Shown in pieces: positions 47,801-60,001 of a stretch of 64,000 nt of DNA. The stretch comes from Falciphora oryzae (Eukaryota; Ascomycota; Sordariomycetes; Magnaporthales; Magnaporthaceae): positions 236,627-300,626 of the forward strand of contig JNVV01000039.1 in the NCBI GenBank assembly GCA_000733355.1, given 5' to 3'. Each line of letters starts with the position of its first letter. The first letter of the stretch is position 1. The notes under the pieces are model-generated. The model was not told the origin of the DNA, made no database searches, and saw only the letters and a program-made list of their open reading frames with translations. A program made the translations under genes and the position numbers.

Positions 47801-50800
47801 TGTAGCACGTACATGACGGCGATGCATGCAGGAAAAGGTCATGCAGCCGAGACGGGCACATCTTACTTCCCCGGTTGCTCCTCGGCAACGTCCCGGCCAC
47901 ACACGTGCCACAAGACGCAAACACGCACGACACAGGGTTCTCGGAGGTTTTTGGTTTCTGGTGGCGAAAGGCCCAAAGTCTCCCCGAGAGTGCGACGTCA
48001 ATGGCCATGTCCCCTCCTCCCCACCTCTCCAGTGCTGCGGCAGGCAAAGCATCCTAGATGGAGCCCGCCCGAAAGGACGAGGCCGCGACAGAAGAAGAAA
48101 ACAAAAAAAAACATAGACCCCGAGAGACGCAGCCCACTTTGCTTAGCTACACCTTCCTTGCTCGCATCATCCTCCACACCCGACTCGGTGTCGGTTGCCA
48201 GATCCGGATGCCCTCTGCATATGCAGCGCAGTGCAGCCGTCCATCATGCATCGTCGCCCCTCTGCCCCTCCGAGATCCAATATCGGCTCCTCGAGTATGC
48301 ATACGCAGGCTGGGCGGCGTGCACACAATCCCTTTGTCTCAACCAGCCTCCTCTCAAAGACATTTCCACGATGTCTCGCCTATAAATTGCATGGGATGGC
48401 TGTCGTCCAACCACCACCGATGGCTGCCGGCGGGGCACACACCTGGCCTCGGCAGGCAAAGACGAGACGAAAAAACGACATCACTTGGCGGTGTAGTCAG
48501 GTTACGTTATGGCCCAAAGAGCCGAGCCGAAGGGTCGCAGCCAGCCCCATACCCAGGTCAACCCTCTTGAGAGATTTACCAGGGTCGCTCGTGGTCCGAA
48601 CGCTGCGATCATACCCTGGGTGACCATCAGATGCTACCCACGTTGTCGTGTCCCTGTCGTCGTGCGCACAGGGCAGGCGAATCGAATAGGTGTTTTGTTT
48701 GTTGTCTGGTTCGCAGCCGACATTGCGAGCGTCAACAGCTGCTCTGCCTGGCAGCGAGCCTTGACGGGGAAAAAAAAGAGGGCAGTGCTTGCGACAAATT
48801 TCGTGATTGCACGTGGGGCCGAAGCACCGGGATTTGACGACATGTTTCTGATGATGGAGAACAAGTCCCAGATTCCGGCAGTATCCCTCCCTCGTGGGCA
48901 GCTGAGTGCATCAGATGGGCCGGATCTTGCACGCATCCACACCGTGACTGTTGTGATGCAGTTTCGTATCAGATCCGGGCTTCCTTCTTCAGCATCATCT
49001 TCCTTTTTTTTTTTTTTTTTTTTCCGTCGCGAGAACATATCCTGCCGATTTACAGCACGACGCAAGTACCTTCAGCCGACGGGTAGTTGGCGGGAGGCGA
49101 GGGGCTCAGGCAGCCCTCCTCGCCTCCTCTATCGGCGCTCTCGAGTGTAGCCAAAACGCAGATCGTCCGACGACAACAACAGACCACTAACAAGTCCCGG
49201 GCATGGGGGAGAGAAGCCGGGACGTCGAAGGGCACGGGCGCGACGCACGCACGCACGCAAACGACGGGATGGACTTTGACGTGCCCAGGCTAAGCTAGCT
49301 CTCGAGCCCCCCAGCGGGCTGTACTCCGGAAAGGGGTCAACCCAGCACCACCAAGCACGTCGGCCGGCCCTTGATCCCGGTATGAACTGACGGTGGTGCA
49401 GCCGGGCTGCAGGTGCCTAGGTCGCGAGCTATCGCGTTGTACTTTACTATGTCAAGCTCGACTTTGGTGCCTCGTGGGTGGGCCCATCCATACTATTTGC
49501 CGAGTCTGCGTGCGTCGACGCTAGCTTGGGCCGAAGAGCACGACGCCGACACAATGACCCAGCTGCCAGGAGAGCCGGTCAAGGGCGTTTTTTTTCGCTG
49601 CTGCTCCGATCCCAGCTGCAACATCCCCCTCCCTCCTCCTGGCTGTGATTGTCGGGACCCAGAAAGTCAAGGCGTGCAGTAGTAGACATATGCAGACTCC
49701 TCCAATAACGCCCTCTGATTGCATGAAACGCGTGCCTGGTGTCTGCAACAGTGTCATGTGTTAACGTCACTCCGGCGTCGTGGCTGTGATCCTTCCTGCA
49801 GGGACTGATTTCTTTTCCGTCCGACCTGACACCACCAATGTCTGTCTTGCCCGGGGCTGGCGTTCATTGCCGGTCGTCAAGTAGCGTTGCCGGTTCAAAA
49901 CATTTGGAAGAAAAATTAAGAAGCAATAGAAGGGATGGAAGCAGACGAAAAAAAAAGGCGGCCGCAAGTCTGTTTCACCATTTCCCGGAGCGCCACCGCC
50001 GTATCAAGCCTCCCTTTGCTTTTTCTTCTTCTCCCCTCCAAAACCGCCTCGCCGTTCGGTGCCCGTTGAGCTACTGTTCTGATACGGTCTAAAAAAAATC
50101 GAGCCATTATTTCAATGATGCGCTTTCGCTTGGTGGCTTCTTGCTTTTTCTGGCACTTTGGCTTACGTGGTAGCAACCCGGGCTAGCTGGCGCAAGCAAA
50201 CATGTCGTCCCCTCACCAGAGCTTCCAGCCCCAAAGAAAGAGGTCATTGCGTCGTCGTCGGCGGAGCATGGTCGTATTACACCCCATTGGACCACTTCCA
50301 GATAAAGGCAAGTAAGGTGGACGATGGGGCAAATTTGGGTTGGTTCGGGACATGACGAATCTGTGTGTTGCGTGGCGTGGCTGCTGGTACTGCTTTGGTA
50401 ACGAAATATCCCCCCCAGTGCATGTGCACACGCAGGGCAGCGGCAGCCCTGGTGTCGTCGCATGCTCCTCCTACTGCCCCGAGAGGTGTCATCTCATAAA
50501 CACACGATTGCGCCATCAAAGTAGCAGCAGAGAGCAGGGGACGCGTGCCCAATGTTTCCACGGCCGTCCATCCGTCCGAATGAAGGGAGCGCGTCGCCTC
50601 CACTGGTCAAACCTACCCACCTATCTCTACGTAGCACGCACGCAACGTGGATGTGGTCGGTGCATGGTGGTGTCCTCGTCACATGCCCCTCGCCCGACGT
50701 CGCCCGCCCGTCCAACGGCGCATCGGCCCGCCTTTTTTTTGCCGGGTCAAGCAGAGATGATTGCGTGCGGGGTGGAGCGTGCCGTGGGGGTGTGTGTGGC

Positions 50801-51628
50801 GATACCGGCCTAAGGGAAAGAAAGATAAGGAGAGGAGAGTGAGGGGAAGAAGGGATGAAAAGGGAAATAAATGACGAAAGAGACGACGGGTCTCTTTTTT
50901 TTTTTTTTTTTGCTCGAGACAAGACGGGAGGAGGGGTGCGGGGACGGAACAAAACAGAAAAGTAAAGGAAGGACGAGAAATAGGAAAAAGACAAGGCCCG
51001 GGTATCCCGGACCCAGCTAGCTTCCGGATGCCCCTTTGAAACGGAAGCCGGCTTCCCGGTCCGGGGCTGAGGGGGGAGGATAGACTGCGCCCGCCACCAA
51101 AAAGAAAGCCACACCTGCCCGCATCGGGGTTTCGCGTCTGTGGGGAATGTTTTGACCGCGGGCACCGTGAACGATTTGCCAGCCGATACGGGGCCACACC
51201 CGGCCTTGATAAACCGGGCCTATCCTTATACTTCGAGGCGTTCTATCGGCCCGGCACCTATATCGCCGCGCATCCAAACCCCCCGCGGAAAAGGGGAAGA
51301 GGGACGGGAGAGTTGACGCACATCACCGTCTCGGGTCATCGTGGGGAAACTAAAAAGAAAAGCATAGAGGGTGGCGGAAATGCCATTAACAGCGTGTCTT
51401 AAGACAACTCAATTCATGCAGCCCTCCCTTTCTCTCTTTTCGCGGCATGGCAACCCTGGGGAGAAGGAGGGGAGGTGAAGGTTGGGACGGATCTCAAGAC
51501 ATCTGACGCAAGACCAGATCGGTTTCGAGCTAGGCTAGGCTGAGGCAAAAAGTCAAAAGATGGGCCGGAGAGTTTCTGATGATCGATCTCTCATTCGCAT
51601 GGATGATGCATCGCCATCGCCACGCCCA
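44801..51628. other. long gene-poor region
   Basis: About 6.8 kb between the start of the uncharacterised gene and the ALG12 3' end, both on the minus strand. Many open frames exist on both strands (for example 47045-47737, 48509-49150 and 50494-51165), but all have shadow-like composition and no domain, signal peptide or splice-linked partner. CT/GA-rich tracts and homopolymers are common, such as a T run at 49004-49023 and a purine tract at about 50815-50890. It may be a long regulatory region, contain a non-coding RNA, or hide a rapidly evolving gene; none can be shown. Confidence 0.45.
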
Positions 51629-53578
51629 TCATGACGCAGCCGTCTTCATGGCCTGGCTGCTCCCCTTGACCCGCCTCAGCACGTGGAGGCGCGGCGCCAT
51701 CCTAGGCCCAACCCACCAGCCACCCGTCATCCGCCTCGCCCGGGCCCTGGCGTCCCTCATCACCCTGCCCCTTCCGACGACCCTATCGACGGCATCCGCC
51801 GCCTTCTCCACGTCGTCGTCGGCCCGGCTCCCGGGCCGCAGCACCTCGACGCCCGCGTAGCCCTCCACGACGCCGACGACCTCCCACCGGCCGCCGCGCG
51901 CCTCCTCCGGGTCCTCGACGATGAGGTAGTCGAACGCCTCCCAGAACGCCGGCCTCGCCAGCGCCGCGCGGTCCTCCGTCTTGTCCAGCGCCAGCGTCAC
52001 GCTGCCGCCACCCACACCCGCAGGAGCACCGCCGATGACGTCAGCGTCGTCGCTGCTGCCGCCCACCACATGGTACGCCGGCAGGACCTCGGCGCCCGCG
52101 ACGGGGGCCGTCGTGCCAAAGAGCGTCACGCCCGTCATGCAGGCCAGCACGCACGCGTGCACGGGCACCACGAGGCCCGACGCCCCGACGCCGCCCGTCG
52201 GTCCGGCCGAGGCGGCGGCCACGTGCGCGCGCAGAAAGTCGAGCGCCTCGCCGCCCGGATAGTTGAGCGACGAGAGGAGCAGCATGCCCGTGCTGGCGGC
52301 GAGGCAGGCGAGCACCGACAGCCCCGTAGCGAGGCTGGTCAGCCCCCACGTCGCGGGCGCCTTGGCGCGGCGCTCCCACGCGAAGGCGGCGCCCAGGGCC
52401 GCGGCGGCCGTCAGGGGCGGGGCGACGTAGAAGACGAAGCGGGCCTCCTTGTGCGGCTGCAGCGAGTAGATGGCGACGAAGAGCACGTTGGGCCAGACCA
52501 GCAGGTGGGCGCGGTGGGTGCCGGGCTGGCGGAGCGCCAGGGCCGCGAGGAGCGGGGCCAGCGGGTTGAGCAGGATGCGGGGCAGGGCCGAGGTGAAGTA
52601 CCAGTGCCAGGGGGAGACGCCCCAGTTGGACGACGAGCCGAGCACGGCGTTGTAGTAGAAGCCCCAGAGCTCGGGCCAGAGAGGGCGCTGCCAGAAGTAC
52701 GAATCCAGCGGCACCGAGACCAGCAGCGCCGTGGCGGTGGAGACGGCGAAGGGCCAGATGAGCCTCTCCAGGGGCGCCAGGGGCGCGACGAGCAGGTACA
52801 GCGCGTTGGTGGCTAGCAGCAGGGCCACCTCGGACCGGAAGATGACGGCCGCGAGCACAAACAGGGAGATGGCTATTCGCTGGCGGGGAATCATGGCTTT
52901 TGGCTTGGGGCTCGGCAGGAGGTAGGCGAAGGCCAGGGTAGCTGTTATCCTGCGTCAGACCAGAAACAAGACCAGGTGATCTTCATGCTGCATCACGAGA
53001 CAATCGGCAGATAGACCTACTGAGACCAAAGGCGAACATGTTGGGCAGGGTCCTGGAGGCATAAAAGATGACGTGGAACTGGCTCGCCTGAAGCAGGGCG
53101 TACCACCGCCCGACGGACCTCCCGTAGGCGCGGTCGAGGGCGGCCTTGAAGGCGAGGATGGCCGCGGCGTTGAACAGGCCCAGGACGGCGCGGACCAGCA
53201 GCTGGGCGTGGCGGAAGCCGCCGGCGAGGGCGATCAGCGGCTGGGAGACGCCGGCTAGGACGACGGGCCCGACAAAGGTGCGCGGCACGGCGCCGGGGAA
53301 GGTGAAGTGGTCGTAGCTGCCGCTCAGCTTGCTGTGCACGTCGGCCGTCGGCGTGCCGTAGACGAGCACGTCGTGCGTGGCCTGAATGTTGAACGACTCC
53401 TCGACCTTGGTGTAGGGCGCCACTGCTAGGTGGACCAGGATGAGCCCTGGTATCAGCAGGGAGAGGGAGGTGTCTGTGGGCGCTTGTTAGCTTGGGGCGC
53501 TCACAGTGGCTCTTTCGCTCATGTGAGCGAGAGAATGCGAGGACGATGATGAAAAGAGAGCATACCCAGCAGTCGCAT
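51629..53578 (-). CDS. ALG12: dolichyl-P-mannose alpha-1,6-mannosyltransferase Alg12
   Basis: Three exons: 53578-53566 (13 nt), 53473-53017 and 52949-51629; 596 residues. It is a GT22-family ER membrane enzyme that adds the eighth mannose to the lipid-linked N-glycan precursor on the lumenal side. Seen: APYTKVEESFNIQATHD with the lumenal acidic loop, GSYDHFTFPGAVPRTFVGP, SRTLPNMFAFG, and HKEARFVFYVAPP, which corresponds to the HKE-type motif of GT22. At least eight hydrophobic segments are visible. The YDHF-FPGVVPRTF signature favours Alg12 over the GPI mannosyltransferases PIG-B and Smp3. The intron 2 donor is uncertain: GTCTAT at 53016 preserves the frame and gives AFGLSRITATLAFAYLL, whereas the stronger-looking GTAGGT two bases upstream of it would break the frame. 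The C-terminal 180 residues diverge and are Gly/Ala/Asp-rich. Confidence 0.9.
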
Positions 53579-54255
53579 CTTGAGATTGGCTTTCTTGTTA
53601 CTTTCACAGCATTCCGCGACCGAATCCTAAACGTGCAGCCTGGAGGTTTGCAGAGGCAGGAGTTTGAGCGTTGCACGTTTCCAAGGTTTGTACTCCCGTC
53701 GTCGTGATATCAAGCTGACAGGTGCTGTGTACTCCCCGTTAAGCCAACCGCGCCGGTGTGGAGAATTGAACCCCTGAATGCAGCAGACCCAATTCTGTGC
53801 AGCTCGCCGCATTCACTGGAGCACCCACTGAAGCGGGAGCACTGGTTGGCCTCAACTCCAGCTCTTGGTTGGCGTCTGGGAGCGCAAGAGAAGCACGGGG
53901 CCCCACATCCTGGAGGCTCAAGTCCGGATAAACGGTTGATCCACCACAGCACCGAACGACCGTCTCCACCTGCGCGGCTGGCGCCAGGGCGAGCAAGGTG
54001 CAAGGTCCATTGCGACAGCCAGATGACACGCGCTACGCCGTCATCAACGAATCGGGACCTCGTGCGATGTGGCTTCTGGGCTTTTGATATCGACATTTCG
54101 CCCCTCGCTTCCCTAAAGTCACCACCCACCACGGAAAGGCGCCCAAATAAGCTCTTGCCGAGGGTGTTTTGTCCAGTTTCTGTCTGCCTAGCTTTTGTTC
54201 CTTTTGTTTTTGTCTGCGCAAGCCGCGCCGGTTGCCGCACATCCCGTCTTTCAGG
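53579..54255. other. divergent promoter region between ALG12 and YOS1
   Basis: About 0.68 kb shared by two genes that both serve the early secretory pathway. No coding frame is credible. A stretch near 53745-53780 contains a GGGTTCAATTC-like sequence on the minus strand, but it does not fold as a tRNA. Confidence 0.5.
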
Positions 54256-54794
54256 ATGATGATTCTCGGGAGTTTCCTTTACGGCAAGTCCCCGAACAAC
54301 GAAGAAGGGCGCCCAGCCGCCGTGTGCCCGCGAAACCGACGTTGGACTAACATCGCATCTGCGAACAAACAGTCAGCGTCCTCCTCATCAACGCAGTCGC
54401 CATCCTCTCCGAAGACCGCTTCCTCGCGCGCCGTACGTTTTTCCAAAGATCCAACCCCCCACCCACCGTGGAACAAACCCCTGAAATAGCGAGGCGCGCC
54501 CATAACCAAGGCCCAAACTAACGTTGTGCACTCCCAGTCAACTTCTCGCCGTCCTCCTACGACCCGGCATTCGGCCAAAGCCCCGACGCGAGCGTCAAGG
54601 CGCGCACCATAAACCTAATCGCCAGCGTCCGGACGCTCATGAGAAGTGCGTGGTTCCATCCCTAGCCAATTACTGCCCTGGTGGCGGGCGCGTGACGAAA
54701 AGAGCACGAAGGAGTGCTAACCATTCACCGCCCTGCAGTACCGCTGATCATCGTCAACACCCTGATAATAATATACGAGATCGTCTTTGGCTAA
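54256..54794 (+). CDS. YOS1: Yos1/IER3IP1-family ER-Golgi transport membrane protein
   Basis: Four exons: 54256-54283, 54373-54432, 54538-54645 and 54739-54794; 83 residues. The gene is too fragmented to appear as one frame. Joined, it reads MMILGSFLYVSVLLINAVA, then LSEDRFLARLNF, then VKARTINLIASVRTLMRIP and LIIVNTLIIIYEIVFG. This is the Yos1/IER3IP1 layout: an N-terminal hydrophobic segment with NAVAILSEDRFL, a short lumenal or cytosolic loop, the conserved LI-SVRTLMR-PLIIVN block and a second membrane segment. Yos1 works with Yip1 and Yif1 in COPII vesicle transport from ER to Golgi. The first intron uses a GC donor (GCAAGT at 54284). Exon lengths sum to 252 nt including the stop. The first Met may be either of the two adjacent ATGs. 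Confidence 0.9.
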
Positions 54795-55687
54795 GTCGGT
54801 CTCACGCCGTCTCGGCCGGGCGGGGAGAGTGCAGAGCAGCGGAGTTGATATAAGGGGGAGGGAGCAGAGGGACGTCCTGACTCCCACTGGGTTGTCATAA
54901 ACCCCGGTGTCTTGTCGTCTTTGACTGGTGGACTGTCGCACCGAGATCCCGCAAGCACCTGGGGAGTACTGGACGGTCACTGGGATGCGTCTCTGTTTGT
55001 GTTTTGGCGTTACGGCTGGAGTCTGGGCATGCGCAAGGGCTGTTTCCTGCGATTTTATCATACGTGACCATAGGGCGGACAGTATTGAGGAAGCTTGAAA
55101 GAGCATGTATTTCGACCCATCACGGTCGCGCCATTTCCTCCTTGCGATATCGACTGTGCGCCGTTCAAAGACCAAATAACGTCTTTTTATAATCCTGAAG
55201 AGATAAAGATTATATAGGTACTTCAGGGATAGGTCCGGGCACCACCAAGTTAGGTATGCCAAGGCAAATATCTCGAGACATCTACTATGTGTTGTGTCTA
55301 TTTCAATGTCTACATCATCCATAATGTGAGGCTTTTCTCCTCTTCGCGGCTCCAAAAAAAAACACGAACCTAGTAGTTCCTTGGTGTGTTCCGTGACATG
55401 AGAACAAACTGACAAGAAACCGCGCCTCCAAGATCAAAACAAGCGCTAGTTCCTCCCAACCCTCTTTGTACAGGCCATGCATTATAGCCACAAATATGTA
55501 CGTGGTATGGATAAGAAACGGAGTAGCGTAACCGAGCCTGTATGCATATATGCGTATTAAGTCAATGTGACGTGAAAAAGAATAATGGCCGGTTCGTATC
55601 ATGGTGAGCGCAGCTCGGTCGTCTTCATAAGAGTCGCGGGGAAAGCCGAGGCTTTATTGCGGGGGCTACACCCGGCGGGCGTCCCGT
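54795..55687. other. convergent intergenic region (YOS1 and creB 3' ends)
   Basis: About 0.9 kb, AT-richer than most of the window, especially 55060-55560. No coding frame is credible. Short AT-rich, stop-rich sequence of this kind can be decayed transposon DNA, but no relationship to other parts of the window is clear. Confidence 0.45.
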
Positions 55688-58235
55688 TTATGGGAGCAGG
55701 TTGTGACTCTTCTTCCTCCTGATGCTGAAGCTGAACCTCTCTTTCAGCCTCCCAGGCCCGGGTACAGGCCCTTCGGTGTGCGGTGACGACGGCGTACCGT
55801 TCGAGGCGATGTGCTCCGATGATCCGTTCTCGGTTCTGTCCTTGTCTTTGTCCTTATTGAGGAAAGCGAAGCTCCTGCGAGACATACCTCCAACCGTCTT
55901 GGATCGATTGATGAGTCCGCTGACGGCGCTTGAGGACAGTTTCCCGCCCGCTGTGCCATTGCTGGCGTCTTTTGAAGACGATGAGCCAGTCTCCTTCCTC
56001 TGCCTTTCCTCCTCTTCAGCTGCTGTCTGTTTGCTCGCCTGCAGAGCCTTCCTCATGTCGTCGAGCTCGCTCTTGCGCGCCGATTTCTGCCGTTGTTCCA
56101 TTTCCTTCCGCTGTTTCTCTTCGAGCTTGGCCTGCTCTTTCTCAGCCACCTTTTTGGCCTTTTCTTGCGCCTTCTGCTCCTTCTTTTCCCGCTCCTTCTC
56201 TTCTTTGGTCTGCTTGACCGCAGCCGGCATGGGTGGAGGGGCGGCGGCAAGGGGGTGAGTAGATGGTGGTACAGCAGGCGGCGGGACGATGGAGCCATTT
56301 GGCGCCGTGATGGCGTGATCTAGGGCGGCGAGCGCATCGTGCTCCTCGACCGGCTGGATAGGCGTGGTGACCTGTTTGGATAGAGGAACAGCGGTCCCGT
56401 TGGGCTGCTCGGTCGCGAGGTCTGCCGTCTGCGTCGCCAGCTTGATCTCCTCTAGCCCTTCGGCATCCTGCTCCGCCATAACCTTCTCCAACGTCGTCTC
56501 CTGGTAGAAAAGCACATAGGCGCACGCTGTGTTTCCCGGCTTGTCGCCGAAGAAGTTGCGGACAAAGTGCTTGTCAACGGGCTCGACCATCTCGTCATCA
56601 AACAACAGCCAACCGCGGCCGGGCGTCTTTATAACAGACACGTAGTGGCCGTGCAGCGCGTTAGGGCCGATATGGACCACGACGGCATAAAGCTCATAGA
56701 CCCGGTCCGGATCCGCGGCCTCCTCTGTGGTGTTGAACATCCTGAGCTGGTAAGGGTACACGACTCGGTGAAACAGCTTCTGGAGCCGGCTGTAATCCTC
56801 TGTGTACTTGAAACGCTTCAGGTGCAGCGCGAGGACCTTGGGAAGCCTCTTGACCTTCATGCGCTTCTCAGCCTCCTGAAGCCCGCCGCAGTGATCGCAG
56901 TGGAACTTGTTCCTCTCGCACAGCATCTCCTCGCGCGAGAATTTCTGGAGACAGGCCGTGACGGATGAGTGTTCTTCTAGGTCAATAGACAGGTCCAGGA
57001 ACGTCTCGTCCCTCCGAGAGGCGGTTTCGCAGGTGAGGCACTTGGTCTCCGAGGTTAACAGGCCCTCGAAGATGTCGTGGACCCATCCTGTGCCGGGCGA
57101 CCTGGCCCCTGGTTGCGGTCGTGTCAAAGCGTTCGCGGAAGCGCTCAGGGCCTTTTCTACCGACTGCGCCAGGGCGTCTTTAGCTTTTGCCTCCTCCAGC
57201 TCCCGAAGCTTTTTGGCGTTGGCTTCAACGTTTGAGATGACGTCGTTCAGCACCAGGCCATAGAACTCGTGTGCGTCCTGGTGCATCGAGTTGCGGAACA
57301 TCTCGTTATCGCGCTTAAAGATCTCAAGGAAGCGCTGCGGGCTCAGGACGCCGGTCCTGGTCCGGCTCTCGATGAGAGCCATGAACAAATCCTTGAGGCC
57401 TGTGAATGTGCTCTCCTGCATCCCGTATGCAGTCGAGTTTTCCTGTGCCAGCTCCAGAACGGGACCCTTCAGCATCGCCTGCTTCTTCTTGTACTCGGGG
57501 GAGTCGGGCTTGTCCTCAGGCCGCATGGGCTGTCCCTGGCCCGAGTTTATCTTTTTCCTCTGCTCGAGGGCCTGCGCGGCTGTCAGCTTCTTGCCTGCGG
57601 CCGACTGTTCTTCGCTGGCGGCTATAGGCGGTCGTATTTGCACGTTGACCTTGGCGCGCTTGCCGTTCGGGGTATCGGAGGGGGAGAATGGCGGGTAGTT
57701 GACAACGTTCTCTCGGAAGGTCTCGGAGTAGTATAATGCTTGTACAATCGAATTGCAGTAACTTTGTGGCACCTAAGTTAGCTGGGGGGCTCAATCACGA
57801 GGTCGGGGCTCGGGTGATTCGGAGGGCTCGGCTCGGTACCATGTGTTTCCAAACTGTTTGCCAGGAGACGGTGGTTAGCAGAGAACAGCGTCTGGTGAGG
57901 GCCTCTATGGACGGGCGTATACGTCTGTATACCATACATTTTCTAGGCCAAAAAACTTGTCGCTTCCATCCTCGCGGAGAGGCCCGGCATTTTGGAGCAT
58001 TTTCTCTAGAGGCGTCAGCTCCGGAGCCAGCTCCTCCTTCTTCTTGCTCGCCGCGGCATTAGCCGAGGATCCCGACGAGCCCTGGGAGAAAGCAGTCAAA
58101 GTCAGTAGTGATCAAAGACGTAGAGCCTGACAGCGGGCTCGCTCGCGCAAGCCTTCTCCCCAAGCGCAGCCATACGACGGACGGGACGAGGATACCTACT
58201 GCGCCGGATTTTAAATGCTTAAAGAAGCTCGCCAT
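55688..58235 (-). CDS. creB: ubiquitin C-terminal hydrolase CreB (carbon catabolite repression)
   Basis: Four exons: 58235-58200, 58081-57938, 57853-57840 (a 14-nt microexon) and 57761-55688; 755 residues, close to A. nidulans CreB. The joined N-terminus is [12 protein letters not shown], a Ser/Ala-rich part, then [20 protein letters not shown]; the catalytic Cys65 codon is split by the last intron. Also seen: the [15 protein letters not shown] block, a CLTC...CDHC zinc-type quartet, and the His box [19 protein letters not shown] (catalytic His about 437) with [11 protein letters not shown] charged coiled coil follows (about 575-650, [16 protein letters not shown]) and a basic Ser-rich tail. 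The family is the USP12/USP46 type, which acts with a WD40 partner (CreC in fungi) to deubiquitinate regulators in carbon catabolite repression. An upstream-truncated reading starting MPQSYCNS would lose the catalytic cysteine. The gene is convergent with YOS1. Confidence 0.94.
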
Positions 58236-59904
58236 TTTGAATGACAGGTCTATGTCGGGGGTGGATTGGAATTATGGCCCTGTCTCGGGAATCTGCCTCG
58301 GGACGGGCGTACGGGTGGATAGCGGACGGTGGTGCGGCGCGCGCATTCGCAATGCTCGGCCGTGAGGGAAATGGCGCTGTTGATTATGACGGCGACGGTC
58401 CAAAGCAAACAGGTAGGGCGTTCCCGGCGCTGTGCGACCGCAGCGCAAGGTCGAGTCAAGTTGTTGAGGACCTCAGTGAAGAGAGTCGGAGGAGCAAGGA
58501 AGAAGGAAGTTGAGGAGAAGAGGAGAAAGAAAAAAAAAAAAGTAAATAAATTAAAAGCCGTGTTTCTCAAAGAAGACAGCAAAGGAGCGATTTCTAGAAG
58601 ACGGAAAGCGTCGAGGGTTCGCTTCGACTCGCTTGGCTAATGGACGGTTTCGCGGTTGCGCCAAGGCTGGATTCGAGCGGTGGTGCGGCGGGCACAAGGC
58701 AGGGATCGCGTGGCGGGATTGAGTTCGGGTGCGCCTCATCGAAAACCAGACCAATGGCTCTTATCCTCCCGCCCGGGACGCCTTTGGGGAGTCGTTGACG
58801 GGCGATCGAGTGACGCGATCCGAGAAACAGCAAGGTTAGGACGAACAGGTGCGCACACAGCCGCGGTTTGCTGCAGATTGAGGGAAAGAGATGGAGCGGA
58901 GCGGCGGAGAGGGGAAGGTATTAAGACGGCCGTGGCCCGAGGGTGCGCAACGTCGGGGCAGGAGTTGGTTCCGGTGGGTTATTCGATCCCTGCCTAGCTC
59001 GCCGGCCCCCGAGAACCTGCTGGCTCCCACACCAGCCCCAGGATGTTTTAGGGTGTGGATGCGACCGATGTGCTGACGACCAGCCCCTGGCGTTGGCTGG
59101 GGGTGGGGTTACCGTGCGAGCGGAGGTTGGCCCGTCGTAGCGAATGTACAGCTGATGTCGCGATTGCTTGGGGCAGGCGCAACCGCAACCTCGCCTTGCT
59201 ACCTCGCACCTGTAGCCCGGCACCCTGCCAGACTCTGCCAACAGGCGCGTGTGTATCGATAATGTTGGGTGCCTGTGAAAAGGTACTTCTGACCTCGGCG
59301 CAAGCCCACCGCAGTCGCCGCCTGGTCATCGAGGCAGGTCAATTGAGCCGACAGCCGGGAGCTAGCGCCTGGTCCCATCGTGCAGGCCAGCCCTCTGGGT
59401 GTCATCGATCCTGCCAAGTCACCTGATTGGTGTGTATTACCCGCCAACAGCCATTGGGCCGTAAGCGATGGCACATGGAGTGTACATACATTAGTTCTGC
59501 ATATTTGCTCGAGTGTATGCAGATCGATCCTGTCGCGTGCGGCCCCGGGCGGGCTCTTGGGGTGCGGTGTACCCTGGAGGAGCACGCCCGCTGTGATAGG
59601 TGAGAGACAGGCGGATAGAATGCATGGAAATGGAAGCATTGAGCCGCCGCGCTCCACCCTCGCCGATTCAATTTTGGTAAACCAGGGCACACACACTGGG
59701 ATCGGCCAATCCCAGAGCACGGAGAAATAATAGCAGAGCAAACGAAACAAGCGGTGCTGGACGGAGGGTAGGTTACCTAGGTAGGTAGTCAGTCACTCAG
59801 TCCATCTTATTGTCATCTCCAAGCGAAGCAGAGTCTCAATGACTCGACAGGCGGATGAGGCATCACGGTGTCCGGGTGAAAGTCTGCAGTCCCGGCCCCA
59901 ACTT

Positions 59905-60001
59905 TTTCCTGTATGGACCTTTTCCTATTTCTTTTCCTGTGTCTTTTCCTGTGTCCTTCCTGTATCTTTTCCTGCATCCTTTCCTGTTTTTCCTGTTTCC
60001 G
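59905..60001. repeat. degenerate minisatellite, TTTTCCTGT-type unit
   Basis: About eight head-to-tail copies of an 8- to 17-base unit based on TTTTCCTGT with variable spacers (GTC, ATC, GTCC, TTTC). Read on the minus strand it encodes a chance Thr/Gly/Lys repeat inside a short open frame. It is pyrimidine-pure over much of its length on the plus strand. Copy number is likely to differ between strains. Confidence 0.75.

Noticed and set aside
48509..49150. 213-codon plus-strand open frame
   Set aside because: Includes a Phe run translated from a poly(T) tract, with no conserved segment; treated as chance.
50494..51165. 223-codon minus-strand open frame
   Set aside because: Largely a translation of CT/GA-rich low-complexity DNA, with Ser/Pro/Leu runs and no domain.
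53745..53790. tRNA T-arm-like GGGTTCAATTC on the minus strand
   Set aside because: No matching acceptor, D or anticodon arms can be folded around it; the T stem itself is mismatched.
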